NCBI GenBank assembly: GCA_037720595.1
Contig: JBBJLW010000009.1
Span: 1 to 64,000, forward strand
DNA: 64,000 nucleotides
Direction: 5' to 3'
Source: Gaiellasilicea sp037720595
Lineage (GTDB): Bacteria > Actinomycetota > Thermoleophilia > Gaiellales > Gaiellaceae
The notes under the pieces were generated by a model. The model was not told the origin of the DNA and did no database searches. It saw only the letters and a program-made list of their open reading frames with translations. Below, in pieces: positions 8,626-16,076 of this stretch. Each line of letters opens with the position of its first letter. The first letter of the stretch is position 1. Position numbers and translations under genes: made by a program.

Positions 8626-9093
8626 TTAGCGGCCGTGGAGGTTCCGGTCGCCAAGCAGGCCGGGCGACTCCGGATGGTCGAGGGGACCGTCGCCGCGGCC
8701 CTGGTCTTGCAGGATCCGCGCGCGTTCCGCTGCGGCCGTCTCCACGCCGGTCCGCTGCTCCTGCGTCTCGGCGGTGCGCGCGGGGTCGTCGGGGTTGAGC
8801 GAGCCGTCGCCGAGCGTGCCGGGATCGTCGTCACCGGCCGCGAGACCGTAGTGCTGCGCCACGGCCCGCTCGTCGACGCCGTCGTCCCCGACCTCGGGTG
8901 CCGATTCGAGTACGTCCTTGGAGACGGTGGCCCGCACGACCTGTTCCGCCTCGTCGACCGTGACGAAGATCTCCGGCAGCGCCCGCCGGTGCTTGAAGAG
9001 CGCACCCTGCTCGACGATCAGGTTGTTTCCCTGCTTCCCGACGACAGTTCCGGCCCGCTCGTCGTCGAAGGTGAGAACGTCGTAACCCTTCAT
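8626..9093 (-). CDS. PRC-barrel-like hypothetical protein
   Basis: 155 residues, starting at an ATG preceded by a strong GAGGAGG ribosome site. The first 60 residues (MKGYDVLTFDDERAGTVVGK, then NLIVEQG and a conserved EIFVTVDEAEQVVRATVSK) resemble small beta-rich DUF2171/PRC-barrel-type domains. The rest is acidic, Gly/Asp/Glu-rich and probably disordered. Similar proteins are frequent in actinobacteria but their role is unknown. It converges on the HMA gene with a 10-base gap and is divergent from the sigma-factor gene. Confidence 0.65.
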   Translation of the reverse strand: MKGYDVLTFDDERAGTVVGKQGNNLIVEQGALFKHRRALPEIFVTVDEAEQVVRATVSKDVLESAPEVGDDGVDERAVAQHYGLAAGDDDPGTLGDGSLNPDDPARTAETQEQRTGVETAAAERARILQDQGRGDGPLDHPESPGLLGDRNLHGR

Positions 9094-9144
9094 CCGCCTC
9101 CTCTCGATTTCGGTCTCCGTACCCAGGTGTCCGCGACCTCAACC

Positions 9145-9171
9145 GGGAATAGCTCGACCCGGCGGCGCGTT
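9145..9171 (+). promoter_or_regulatory. SigR-type promoter of the ECF sigma gene
   Basis: GGGAAT (9145-9150) and GTT (9169-9171) are separated by 18 bases, matching the SigR/SigH consensus GGGAAT-N18-19-GTT. It lies 34 bases before the GTG start of the SigR-like sigma factor, which points to positive autoregulation as known for Streptomyces sigR and mycobacterial sigH. Confidence 0.7.
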
Positions 9172-9205
9172 TGGACCCGCTCAGACCGATTGCTAGGGTG
9201 ACCCG

Positions 9206-9787
9206 GTGGGCGAGACGGAGGCAGCCGATGCGCGACGAATCGCTACCGAGGCTCGCGGACGGGTGCGGTTCGAGGAGGAGGCGCTCGAGCTCGCCGACCA
9301 GGTCTACCGGGTGGCGCGCCGGCTGGTAGGCACGCGTGAGGAGGCCGAAGAGCTCGTGCAGGAGACCTACGTCAGAGCATTCCGAAGCTGGAGCTCGTAT
9401 ACGCCCGGCACGAACATGCGGGCGTGGCTGTTTCGGATCCTGACGAACCTCAACCTCGATCGCGGCCGCAAGATCCAGCGCACGCCCGATCTGCAACCGC
9501 TCGAGGAGGGCGACTATTTTCTCGCCAACAAGCTGGCCGCGGCCGAGGGTGAGCAGGCGCTCGACCAGGAACGCGTGGTGGAGAAGCTCTCCCAGGACAA
9601 CGTCGTCGGCGCCCTCTCCGAGTTGCCGCACGATTTCCGCGACGTCGTCGTTCTCGTCGACATCGGCGAGTTCAGCTACGCCGACGCCGCGCAGATCCTG
9701 GACGTTCCGATGGGCACCGTGATGTCGCGCCTCCATCGCGGCAGGCGGATCCTGAAGCAGAAGCTGGCCGAGGAGTCACTGGCTTGA
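9206..9787 (+). CDS. ECF RNA polymerase sigma factor, SigR/SigH-like
   Basis: 193 residues starting at GTG. Region 2 (RVARRLVGTREEAEELVQET, then NMRAWLFRILTNLNLDRGRK) and region 4 (LPHDFRDVVVLVDIGEFSYADAAQILDVPMGTVMSRLHRGR) are complete. The wording of region 4 and the GDYFLANK linker match the SigR/SigH subgroup that answers thiol-oxidative stress. A zinc anti-sigma gene follows after 13 bases, and a SigR-type promoter precedes it. Under disulfide stress the anti-sigma factor would release it to transcribe thiol-redox genes. Confidence 0.9.
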   Translation: MGETEAADARRIATEARGRVRFEEEALELADQVYRVARRLVGTREEAEELVQETYVRAFRSWSSYTPGTNMRAWLFRILTNLNLDRGRKIQRTPDLQPLEEGDYFLANKLAAAEGEQALDQERVVEKLSQDNVVGALSELPHDFRDVVVLVDIGEFSYADAAQILDVPMGTVMSRLHRGRRILKQKLAEESLA

Positions 9788-9800
9788 TCGAGACAGAGCG

Positions 9801-10055
9801 ATGACGGATCACGATCCCGGCTGCGAGAGGTGCGAGGAGCTGTTGCAGGGCTACCTCGATCGCGACCTGTCGGCTGACGAGGTCGTGGTCGCGGAGGGGC
9901 ACCTCGACGGCTGCGACTACTGCCGACGGCGCTACCGCTTCGAGGAGCGGCTACGGCGCTACATCCGGGTTTCGGCGAGCGAGCGGATCCCCGCCGGTCT
10001 CAGGCAGAAGCTCTCCGAGCTGCGCGACGAGCGGCCGGCCTCTAGCTCGAGCTGA
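9801..10055 (+). CDS. Zinc-binding anti-sigma factor, RsrA-like
   Basis: 84 residues. CERCEELLQGYLDRDLSADE is followed by the zinc-binding HLDGCDYCRRR, the H-x3-C-x2-C of the ZAS family (RsrA, and the mycothiol-system anti-sigma proteins). It should hold the sigma factor encoded 13 bases upstream, and release it when the cysteines form a disulfide and zinc is lost. The CxxC near the N-terminus (CERC) is an additional pair as in RsrA. Its 3' end overlaps the convergent nucleotidyltransferase gene by 14 bases. Confidence 0.88.
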   Translation: MTDHDPGCERCEELLQGYLDRDLSADEVVVAEGHLDGCDYCRRRYRFEERLRRYIRVSASERIPAGLRQKLSELRDERPASSSS

Positions 10056-10560
10056 ACCGCGCCGGAAGCTCGGAAGGGTGGTCGACGTCGCCCGGCGCGC
10101 CGAGATCGTCGCAGGGAACGAGGAGCGGCACGCGGGTGCGGAGTCCCTCGTCCGGGATCTCGTCCCAGGCCGACCGCGCCAGCAGGAGGGGATGCCCACG
10201 AACGCCGTCGTAGCTCGCAGCCACGAGCGGCGCGCCATCCGCGCGCCATGCGGCGACGATCCGCTCGATTGCGGCCGGCGCGAGGCCGGGCCCGTCGGCC
10301 AGCACGACGATCGCGGCTTCGACATCGGCGGTGAGCGTCGTGAGCCCACAACGCAGCGACGCTCCCGGCCCGTGCTTCCAGTCGGGGCAATGGACGGTCG
10401 GTGCGTCCGACTCGAGCTCATACGCGCCGAGCACGACGACGAGCTCGTCGATCCCGGCCGCCCGCACCCGTTCGAGCACCGCCGGCAGGAGGAGCGCCTG
10501 CTTCGGCCCGCCGAAGCGGGAGGCGGCGCCGGCGGCCAGCACGACCGCCGCCAGCGACAC
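10042..10560 (-). CDS. MocA/MobA-like nucleotidyltransferase
   Basis: 172 residues from a GTG whose G overlaps the TAG of the upstream cyclophilin gene. LAAVVLAAGAASRFGGPKQA is the NTP-transferase signature, followed by VVVLGAYELES, GLTTL and AIVVLADGPGLAP (metal-binding Asp) and a C-terminal HPLLLARSAWDEI segment. MocA-type enzymes add CMP (or GMP in MobA) to molybdopterin; MocA is used by xanthine-oxidase-family enzymes. Its position at the 3' end of the molybdenum hydroxylase operon supports cofactor finishing for that enzyme. The exact nucleotide is not determinable here. Confidence 0.8.
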   Translation of the reverse strand: MSLAAVVLAAGAASRFGGPKQALLLPAVLERVRAAGIDELVVVLGAYELESDAPTVHCPDWKHGPGASLRCGLTTLTADVEAAIVVLADGPGLAPAAIERIVAAWRADGAPLVAASYDGVRGHPLLLARSAWDEIPDEGLRTRVPLLVPCDDLGAPGDVDHPSELPARFSSS

Positions 10561-11261
10561 TAGCTCTCCTCGACGGTGACCTTCTCGATCACGACCGGGG
10601 TCGATGGAGGGCCGTCGCCGACCCCGAGCGCGTCGATCTTCAGCACCGTCTCGAGGCCGTCTGCGACCTTGCCCACCACCGCGTACTCGGGCGGCAGCTG
10701 CGCGTCCGGACCGGTCACGACGAAGAACTGGCTTCCCGAGGTGCCGGGCGGCTCGACTCCGCTCTTCGCCATCGCGACGACGCCCTGGACGTACTGAGCG
10801 TCCGGCGGCGGGACGTCGACGGTCTTGTAACCGGGGCCGCCGGTGCCGGTTCCGGTGGGATCGCCGCCCTGGATCACGAAGCCCGGCACGACGCGATGGA
10901 AGACGCCGCCGTCGAAGAAGCCGTCGCGAGCGAGCGCGACGAGAGAGGCGGCCGTGTTCGGCGCCGTCTTCTGGTTCAGGGCCATCGTGAAGGAACCGCA
11001 GTTCGTCTCGACCACCAGTCGGTAGGTCGTACCGGCTTCGAGCTTCCCTTCTGGCGCCTCGGCACCGCCATCGGGTTTCGCTTCGGGCGCTTCGACGGTC
11101 TTGCACTCCGTCGTTTTCGTCTCGCCCGTCCCGAGATCAGGCGTCGACTCGGCCGCAGTCGTCACGGGTGGCGTGGTGACTGCTGCTTCGTCATCGCCAC
11201 CTCCGCAAGCAGCGAACGACAGGACAAGCACGAGCAGGAGCGCGAGACGGATCGGCTGCAT
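10560..11261 (-). CDS. Cyclophilin-type peptidyl-prolyl isomerase lipoprotein
   Basis: 233 residues. The first 22 form a lipoprotein signal ending in LSFAAC|GGG. After a Thr/Ala/Glu-rich linker comes a cyclophilin domain: SFTMALNQKTAPNTAASLVA, FFDGGVFHRVVPGFVIQGGD, then GSQFFVVTGPDAQLPPEYAVVGKV. It should accelerate proline isomerisation on the outer face of the membrane. It lies between the molybdenum hydroxylase medium subunit and the MocA-like gene, with short spacings (17 bases and a 1-base overlap), though its function is probably general rather than tied to them. Confidence 0.88.
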   Translation of the reverse strand: MQPIRLALLLVLVLSFAACGGGDDEAAVTTPPVTTAAESTPDLGTGETKTTECKTVEAPEAKPDGGAEAPEGKLEAGTTYRLVVETNCGSFTMALNQKTAPNTAASLVALARDGFFDGGVFHRVVPGFVIQGGDPTGTGTGGPGYKTVDVPPPDAQYVQGVVAMAKSGVEPPGTSGSQFFVVTGPDAQLPPEYAVVGKVADGLETVLKIDALGVGDGPPSTPVVIEKVTVEES

Positions 11262-11278
11262 CGCGGCGAGCTTACGCG

Positions 11279-12127
11279 CTAGAGCCGTGCGAGCGCCCGC
11301 TCGACGAGAGCGCGGGCGAGCTCGAGCTTGTAAGCCGTGCCGGGGAGCGGCGTTGCCCGCTCGAGCTCCTCGGGAGAGGAGAGGAGCCATGGCACGGGCG
11401 CGACGCCGGCGAGCGCGATTCGCGTTTCCTCGCCGACGCGGGCGACGGCGACGCCGACGAGCGCGAACGCCCAGCGCTGCCGATCCATTGCCTTCAGGTA
11501 GACGCTCGAGTCGACCTCGGGGACGTCGAGCTCGACGATCAGCTCTCCGGGCTCGAGCGCTGTCACGCTTCGGTCGTCGTCGGTCGGCAGGCGGTAGAGC
11601 TCGGCGAGCGACAACTCGCGCCGGTCGGTACGAGCGCGTGCGCCGAGCGCCAGCAGCGCCGCGGCGGGATCGGACGGATGCGCCGAAGCGCAGCGCTCGT
11701 TCCCGAAGATCGCGTGCTCGCGGTGTTGGCCATCCTTCGCGTGGCAGGTCGTGCCCCCGTGCAGGTAGCAAGGGAACTTGAGCCGCCAGTACCAGCAGCG
11801 CGTCGCCTGGAGGAGGTTGCCGCCGATCGTTCCCATCGCGCGTAGCTGCGGGGAGGCGGCGAGCCGGCACGCCTCGCGCAGGACGGACGGGAGCTCCGGG
11901 TCGGCTTCGAGCGCGGCGAGGGTGGTACCGGCCCCGATCGTCCGTCCGTCGACGCCTGCGGGTACGGCGCCGCGGAGCTCGACGAGCGTCTCCGCCTCGA
12001 CGATCCGGTCGCGCAGCAGGGGCACGAGATCGGTGCCGCCGCCGAGCGCGACGGCGCCATCCACCGAGCCGCCTGGGGCCAGTGCCTTGACCGCATCCTC
12101 GACCGACTCAGGCCGAAGGAGCTGCAA
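11279..12127 (-). CDS. Molybdenum hydroxylase FAD-binding (medium) subunit
   Basis: 282 residues from a TTG preceded by AGGAG, giving LQLLRPESVEDAVKAL. The FAD pyrophosphate motifs ALGGGTDLVPLLRD and the second-domain TIGGNLLQATRCWYW are those of CoxM/XdhB. A Cys-rich insert FPCYLHGGTTCHAKDGQ matches the 4-hydroxybenzoyl-CoA reductase/xanthine-dehydrogenase medium-subunit loop that can bind a [4Fe-4S] cluster. It passes electrons from the molybdenum site through FAD. It overlaps the large-subunit gene by 20 bases. Confidence 0.88.
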   Translation of the reverse strand: MQLLRPESVEDAVKALAPGGSVDGAVALGGGTDLVPLLRDRIVEAETLVELRGAVPAGVDGRTIGAGTTLAALEADPELPSVLREACRLAASPQLRAMGTIGGNLLQATRCWYWRLKFPCYLHGGTTCHAKDGQHREHAIFGNERCASAHPSDPAAALLALGARARTDRRELSLAELYRLPTDDDRSVTALEPGELIVELDVPEVDSSVYLKAMDRQRWAFALVGVAVARVGEETRIALAGVAPVPWLLSSPEELERATPLPGTAYKLELARALVERALARL

Positions 12128-14363
12128 CCTTCTCCTTGCGCCGGGCCGCTGCGAGCGCGCGCAGCATCTCCTCGCGGTCGATCGGGAGTGAGCGAACGTC
12201 CGCGCCGGTCGCGTCCCGGATCGCGTTCGCAATCGCCGCGGCGGTGGGGATGATCGGCGGCTCGCCGAGCCCCTTCGCGCCGAGGTTCGTCAGGTGTGAG
12301 TCGGGATCGTCCACGAACTCGCAGACGATCTCGGGAACGTCGGCGATCGTCGGCAACTTGTAGGCGTCGAGCGTCTGAGTCAGCACCATTCCCGTCTGTG
12401 GGTCGAGCAGCCGGTGCTCGGAGAGCGTGTGGCCGAGCGCCTGGACGATCCCACCTTCGACCTGGCTGCGGGCGCCGAGCGGGTTGATGATCCGGCCGAC
12501 GTCGTGGATCGCGGCGATCCGGCCGACACGAACCTCGCCGGTGCCGACGTCGACCGCGACCTCCGCGACCTGGACGCCGAAGGTGAGGACGCGCATCCCG
12601 GTCGGGTTCGGCCCGCGCGCGCCGGTGCCGAGGATCTGCGCGTCCTCGAGCAGCCCGAGCAGGCTCTCGAGCGGCCACGAGCCCCCATCCGAGCAGACGA
12701 TCTGGCCGCCCTTCAGCGAGAGCGTGCGCTGCTCCTTCTGCCAGCGCTGAGCCGCGAGCTCGAGGATCTGCCGGCCCGCGTCGCCGGCTGCCGAGCGGAC
12801 GGCCGGGCCCATCGAGGGGATCGTCGACGACCCGGCCGAGATCGACGCGAACGGACCGCGAGCGGAGTCGCCGAGCTCGACGCGCACCTGCGCGAGCGGC
12901 ACGCCGAGTTGTTCTGCGGCGATCTGAGCCATCGCGGTCCGCGAACCCGTGCCGATGTCCTGCATAGCCGTGACCACGGTGACGCTCGCATCGGAGCCGA
13001 TCCGCACCCATGCATACGAGGGCGGGCCGCCGCCGCCGTACCAGATCTGGCTCGCGAGTCCGACGCCGTGCTTCCACTTCTCGTCGGACTGGGCGCGCAC
13101 CTCGTGGCGCCGTTCCCAGTGCGGCTCGGCGCGGCGATAGCACTCCAGGAGGCTCTTCGAGGAGAACGGCCGGCCGTCGAGGACGTCCTGATCCGCGTGA
13201 TTCCGGCGGCGCAGCTCGAGCGGGTCGAGACCGAGCTTCGCGCCGAGCTCGTCGAGGAGGCACTCGAGCCCGAACGTGCCTTCCACGAAGCCGGGCGCGC
13301 GGAACGCGGCCATCGGTGCCGAGTTCAGCTTGGCGCCGTGCAGGGTCGTGGCGACGTTGTCGACCCCGTAGAGCATCTGCATCGGGCCGTCGGTGCCGGC
13401 GACCCAGCCATCCCAGCCGACGGCGTTCACGAACTCGCCGCCGAGCCCAACGACCGTGCCGTCGGAGCGGGCGCCGACGCGCAGCCGCTGGATCGTCGCG
13501 TTGCGGTTGCCTGCGGCGAGGTTCTCCTCGCGGCGGGTCAGTGCGCAGCGGACCGGACGGCCGGTGCGGCGGGCGAGCTCGGCCGCGATCAGGCTGTACT
13601 CGCCGGCGCCGTTCTTTGCGCCGAAGCCGCCGCCCATGAACTCGCAGACGACCCGCACGTCGTCCGGGCGCAGGCCGAGCTTCTCCGCGATCTCGTCGCG
13701 GACCCCCCAGATGTACTGCGTCGAGATGTGGACGACGAGCGTCTCGCCCTCCCAGTGGCAGACGGCCTGGTGGGTCTCCATCGAGTTGTGCAGAACCGAC
13801 TGCGTTCTGTACTCGGCCTCCAAGACGACGTCAGCCACCGCCAGGGCGCCTTCGAGGTCCCCGCGTTCGTAGTTGCTCGTCTCGGCGACGAGCTGACCGC
13901 GAGCAATCGCCTCGTCGGGATCGAGGAGCGGCTCGCTCTCGTCCCACTCGACGGCGATCGCCTCGACCGCGGCGCGTGCCTGCTCGATCGTGTCGGCAGC
14001 GACCGCCGCGACAGCCGCGCCCGGGTAGCCCGCCTCCGCGTTCAGGAAGTCGACCTCTTCGTAGCTCAAAGCCGCATGCACCCCGGGAAGCTCGAGCGCG
14101 GGCCGAACGTCGATCGCACGCGCGGTACCGCGCGCGACGGGGCTGCGCAGGACCGCCGCGTGGAGCATTCCGGGCAAACGCACGTCGGCGGTGTAGCGCG
14201 CCTCGCCGCGGGCCCGCTGGAGTCCGTCCTGGCGTTGCGCCGGTTGCCCGACGACCTCGAGCGGCCCCGCGGGCCACTGGTCGAGCGCGTCCTCCTCGAC
14301 GACCGTCCAGACCTCCTCGTATCGGCCTTCGACCTCCTTCTCGGTGCGGATCAGTCGCGCCAC
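12108..14363 (-). CDS. Molybdenum hydroxylase large (molybdopterin) subunit
   Basis: 751 residues from a GTG overlapping the small-subunit stop by 13 bases. Shown features: N-terminal VVGQPAQRQDGLQRARGEAR, the Mo-site loop CEFMGGGFGAKNG, AAFRAPGFVEGTFGLE, and the C-terminal catalytic Glu in GLGEPPIIPTAAAIANAI. The motif AAFRAPG is of the xanthine-dehydrogenase/aldehyde-oxidase class; the AYRCSFR loop with the Cu-ligating Cys of aerobic CO dehydrogenase is absent. It thus hydroxylates an aromatic, heterocyclic or aldehyde substrate that remains unknown. Electrons pass to the 2Fe-2S and FAD subunits. Confidence 0.9.
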   Translation of the reverse strand: MARLIRTEKEVEGRYEEVWTVVEEDALDQWPAGPLEVVGQPAQRQDGLQRARGEARYTADVRLPGMLHAAVLRSPVARGTARAIDVRPALELPGVHAALSYEEVDFLNAEAGYPGAAVAAVAADTIEQARAAVEAIAVEWDESEPLLDPDEAIARGQLVAETSNYERGDLEGALAVADVVLEAEYRTQSVLHNSMETHQAVCHWEGETLVVHISTQYIWGVRDEIAEKLGLRPDDVRVVCEFMGGGFGAKNGAGEYSLIAAELARRTGRPVRCALTRREENLAAGNRNATIQRLRVGARSDGTVVGLGGEFVNAVGWDGWVAGTDGPMQMLYGVDNVATTLHGAKLNSAPMAAFRAPGFVEGTFGLECLLDELGAKLGLDPLELRRRNHADQDVLDGRPFSSKSLLECYRRAEPHWERRHEVRAQSDEKWKHGVGLASQIWYGGGGPPSYAWVRIGSDASVTVVTAMQDIGTGSRTAMAQIAAEQLGVPLAQVRVELGDSARGPFASISAGSSTIPSMGPAVRSAAGDAGRQILELAAQRWQKEQRTLSLKGGQIVCSDGGSWPLESLLGLLEDAQILGTGARGPNPTGMRVLTFGVQVAEVAVDVGTGEVRVGRIAAIHDVGRIINPLGARSQVEGGIVQALGHTLSEHRLLDPQTGMVLTQTLDAYKLPTIADVPEIVCEFVDDPDSHLTNLGAKGLGEPPIIPTAAAIANAIRDATGADVRSLPIDREEMLRALAAARRKEKVAAPSA

Positions 14364-14788
14364 GTGGCGATCGCCTCCTCGATGTTGGAATAGGCGCCGC
14401 AGCGGCAGAGGTTCCCGGCCATCCCGTGCTGGATCTCCTCCCGCGTCGGCTCGGGGTTCGCCTCGACGAGCGCCGCGGCCGAGACGATCTGCCCGGGCGT
14501 GCAGAAGCCGCATTGGAGCGCATCCGTGCGGACGAACGCGTGGACTAGCGGGTGGTCGCGCAAGCCCTCGATCGTCGTCACCGCGTGGTCGCCGACCGTG
14601 TGGACGAGCGTGATGCAGGAGAGGATGGGCACGCCGTCGAGCTGGACGGTGCAGGCGCCGCAGTGGCCCTCGTCGCAGGCGATCTTCGTCCCCGTCAGGC
14701 CGAGGTCGTCGCGGAGCACGTCCGCCAGCGACCGGCCGACCGCAGGATCGACTTCGTAGGCGTGGCCGTTGACGACGATCTCAAGCAG
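14351..14788 (-). CDS. Molybdenum hydroxylase iron-sulfur (small) subunit
   Basis: 145 residues. The plant-type [2Fe-2S] motif ACDEGHCGACTVQLDG and the second cluster motifs CGFCTPGQIVSAAAL and GNLCRCGAYSNIEEAI are intact. Homology demands the first strand EIVVNGHAYEV, yet no ATG, GTG or TTG exists in frame before it and a stop lies four codons upstream of GAG. The best start is CTG at 14786-14788, overlapping the stop of the amidohydrolase gene by 8 bases; a GTG further in would delete an essential strand. Confidence 0.88.
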   Translation of the reverse strand: MLEIVVNGHAYEVDPAVGRSLADVLRDDLGLTGTKIACDEGHCGACTVQLDGVPILSCITLVHTVGDHAVTTIEGLRDHPLVHAFVRTDALQCGFCTPGQIVSAAALVEANPEPTREEIQHGMAGNLCRCGAYSNIEEAIATWRD

Positions 14789-15929
14789 CGGATGTCACCG
14801 CCACGACGTTCGCGAGATGGAGCAGGCGGAAGGCAGTTCGCGCGGTGTGGGCCTTGTCGGCGTCCTCGGCCTCCGGCAGGACACGCCACAGGTCGCGCGC
14901 GACGAGCAGCAACTCGCGGATCCGGTCGGTCGCCTCGCGGTGGCCGTTCGACCGCTCGTCGCAGGCGTTGAGGGCCAGGCCGAGCACGCCGATCGTGTCC
15001 GCCTGGCGCATCCAGAGGAGCGGCGTCGCCATCGAGAGATACTGGTGGATCCGGGCGAAGGTGATCGGCGTCGAGATGTCCGCAGGCCCGCGAGGCGCCG
15101 AGAGAGGGAGCGCCTTCTCGGTGTTCGCGATCCTGGTCGCGCTGCCGCCGAGCATCGCCCGGAGCTGATCGTCGTCGAGCCCGGCCATCCGTGCGGTCCG
15201 CAGCGCGATCAGGAGCGACGCCGGCTGCTGGCCATAGGGGTAGTCGGACGCGTAGAGCACCTGCTCGGGCGCGACGAGGCGGTACAGGTCGAGAATGTCG
15301 AGCGCGCTCCAGACAGAGGTGTCGAAGAAGACGCCCGGCCGGCCCGAGAAGTGACGCGCGAGCGCGGCGAGGTCGGCGATGCCCGCGTGGGCGATGATCA
15401 GCTGTGGCTCGTAGGCGTTCATCAGCCGGGCAAGAGCGTCGGCGATCGGCGGTAGCCCGCGGCCGCCGTGGATCAGGATCGGAACGCTGCGCGCCGCCGC
15501 CAGCTCGAAGACCGGCGCGAGGCGGTCGTCGTCGAGCAGGAACTTCTGCGCCCGCGGGTGCAACTTGATCCCGCGCGCACCGAGATCGAGACAGCGAGTC
15601 GCCTCCTCGATCGGGCTCTCGCCGAGATCGAGCCGGACGAAGGGGATAAGGGCCCCACCGGAGCGCTCTGCGAACTCGAGCGTCCGGTCGTTCGGTGCCC
15701 GGAAACCGGGGTGCCGATCGGGTTCGTCGAGGCAGAACACGAACGACCGCGTGATCCCGGCCCGCTCCTGGATCCGCAGCAGCCCGTCCAGCTCGCCCGT
15801 CATCCCGTCGATGTCGATGCCGAGATGCACGTGCGCGTCGAAGATCTCGACACCGTCGGGCAGCTCCGCGCGCACGACCGCCTCGAAGCTCTCGAGCAGC
15901 GACTGCGAGCGGGCGAGGACGTCTTCCAT
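14781..15929 (-). CDS. Amidohydrolase-2 family metal-dependent hydrolase
   Basis: 382 residues of TIM-barrel amidohydrolase type. It contains the first-strand metal motif IFDAHVHLGID, then IKLHPRAQKF, VPILIHGGRG, LIIAHAGIADL and the final barrel Asp in QVLYASDYPYGQ. The family includes decarboxylases and lactone or amide hydrolases; no substrate can be assigned. The C-terminal 90 residues are an additional helical region without recognisable motifs. Its stop overlaps the start of the small subunit of the molybdenum hydroxylase, so a role in the same degradation pathway is likely. Confidence 0.82.
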   Translation of the reverse strand: MEDVLARSQSLLESFEAVVRAELPDGVEIFDAHVHLGIDIDGMTGELDGLLRIQERAGITRSFVFCLDEPDRHPGFRAPNDRTLEFAERSGGALIPFVRLDLGESPIEEATRCLDLGARGIKLHPRAQKFLLDDDRLAPVFELAAARSVPILIHGGRGLPPIADALARLMNAYEPQLIIAHAGIADLAALARHFSGRPGVFFDTSVWSALDILDLYRLVAPEQVLYASDYPYGQQPASLLIALRTARMAGLDDDQLRAMLGGSATRIANTEKALPLSAPRGPADISTPITFARIHQYLSMATPLLWMRQADTIGVLGLALNACDERSNGHREATDRIRELLLVARDLWRVLPEAEDADKAHTARTAFRLLHLANVVAVTSAA

Positions 15930-15955
15930 CAGGCTTTGAGTCTACGGACAGGTTG

Positions 15956-16033
15956 CCCCGCTGGACGTGTCTGAGGGACAGGCCCTCGTACGTGTCCCGA
16001 CGAGACTCGTTTGTTCCGGCCACGTCCAGGGGC
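15956..16033. repeat. REP-like nested inverted repeats
   Basis: The 147-base spacer between the M32 gene and the amidohydrolase gene holds an outer inverted repeat CCCC-G-CTGGACGTG (15956-15969) and CACGTCCAG-GGG (16021-16032), enclosing an inner GGGACA/TGTCCC stem (15975-15980, 15993-15998). The GGGAC/GTCCC theme is typical of REP-type intergenic palindromes. No T-tract is present. Confidence 0.5.
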
Positions 16034-16076
16034 TGGCACCGGGCGCGCCTCGAAAAGACAGGTCTGTTCGGGGGGC

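Noticed and set aside
12108..14363. Aerobic carbon monoxide dehydrogenase large subunit (CoxL form I)
   Set aside because: The AYRCSFR loop with the copper-binding Cys is absent; AAFRAPG places it with xanthine-dehydrogenase/aldehyde-oxidase-type enzymes.
12414..14393. Long open frame on the plus strand opposite the large subunit
   Set aside because: Antisense shadow of a high-GC gene: Arg/Asp/Ala-rich, no domain, no ribosome site. The same applies to 50991-53102 and 46128-48128.
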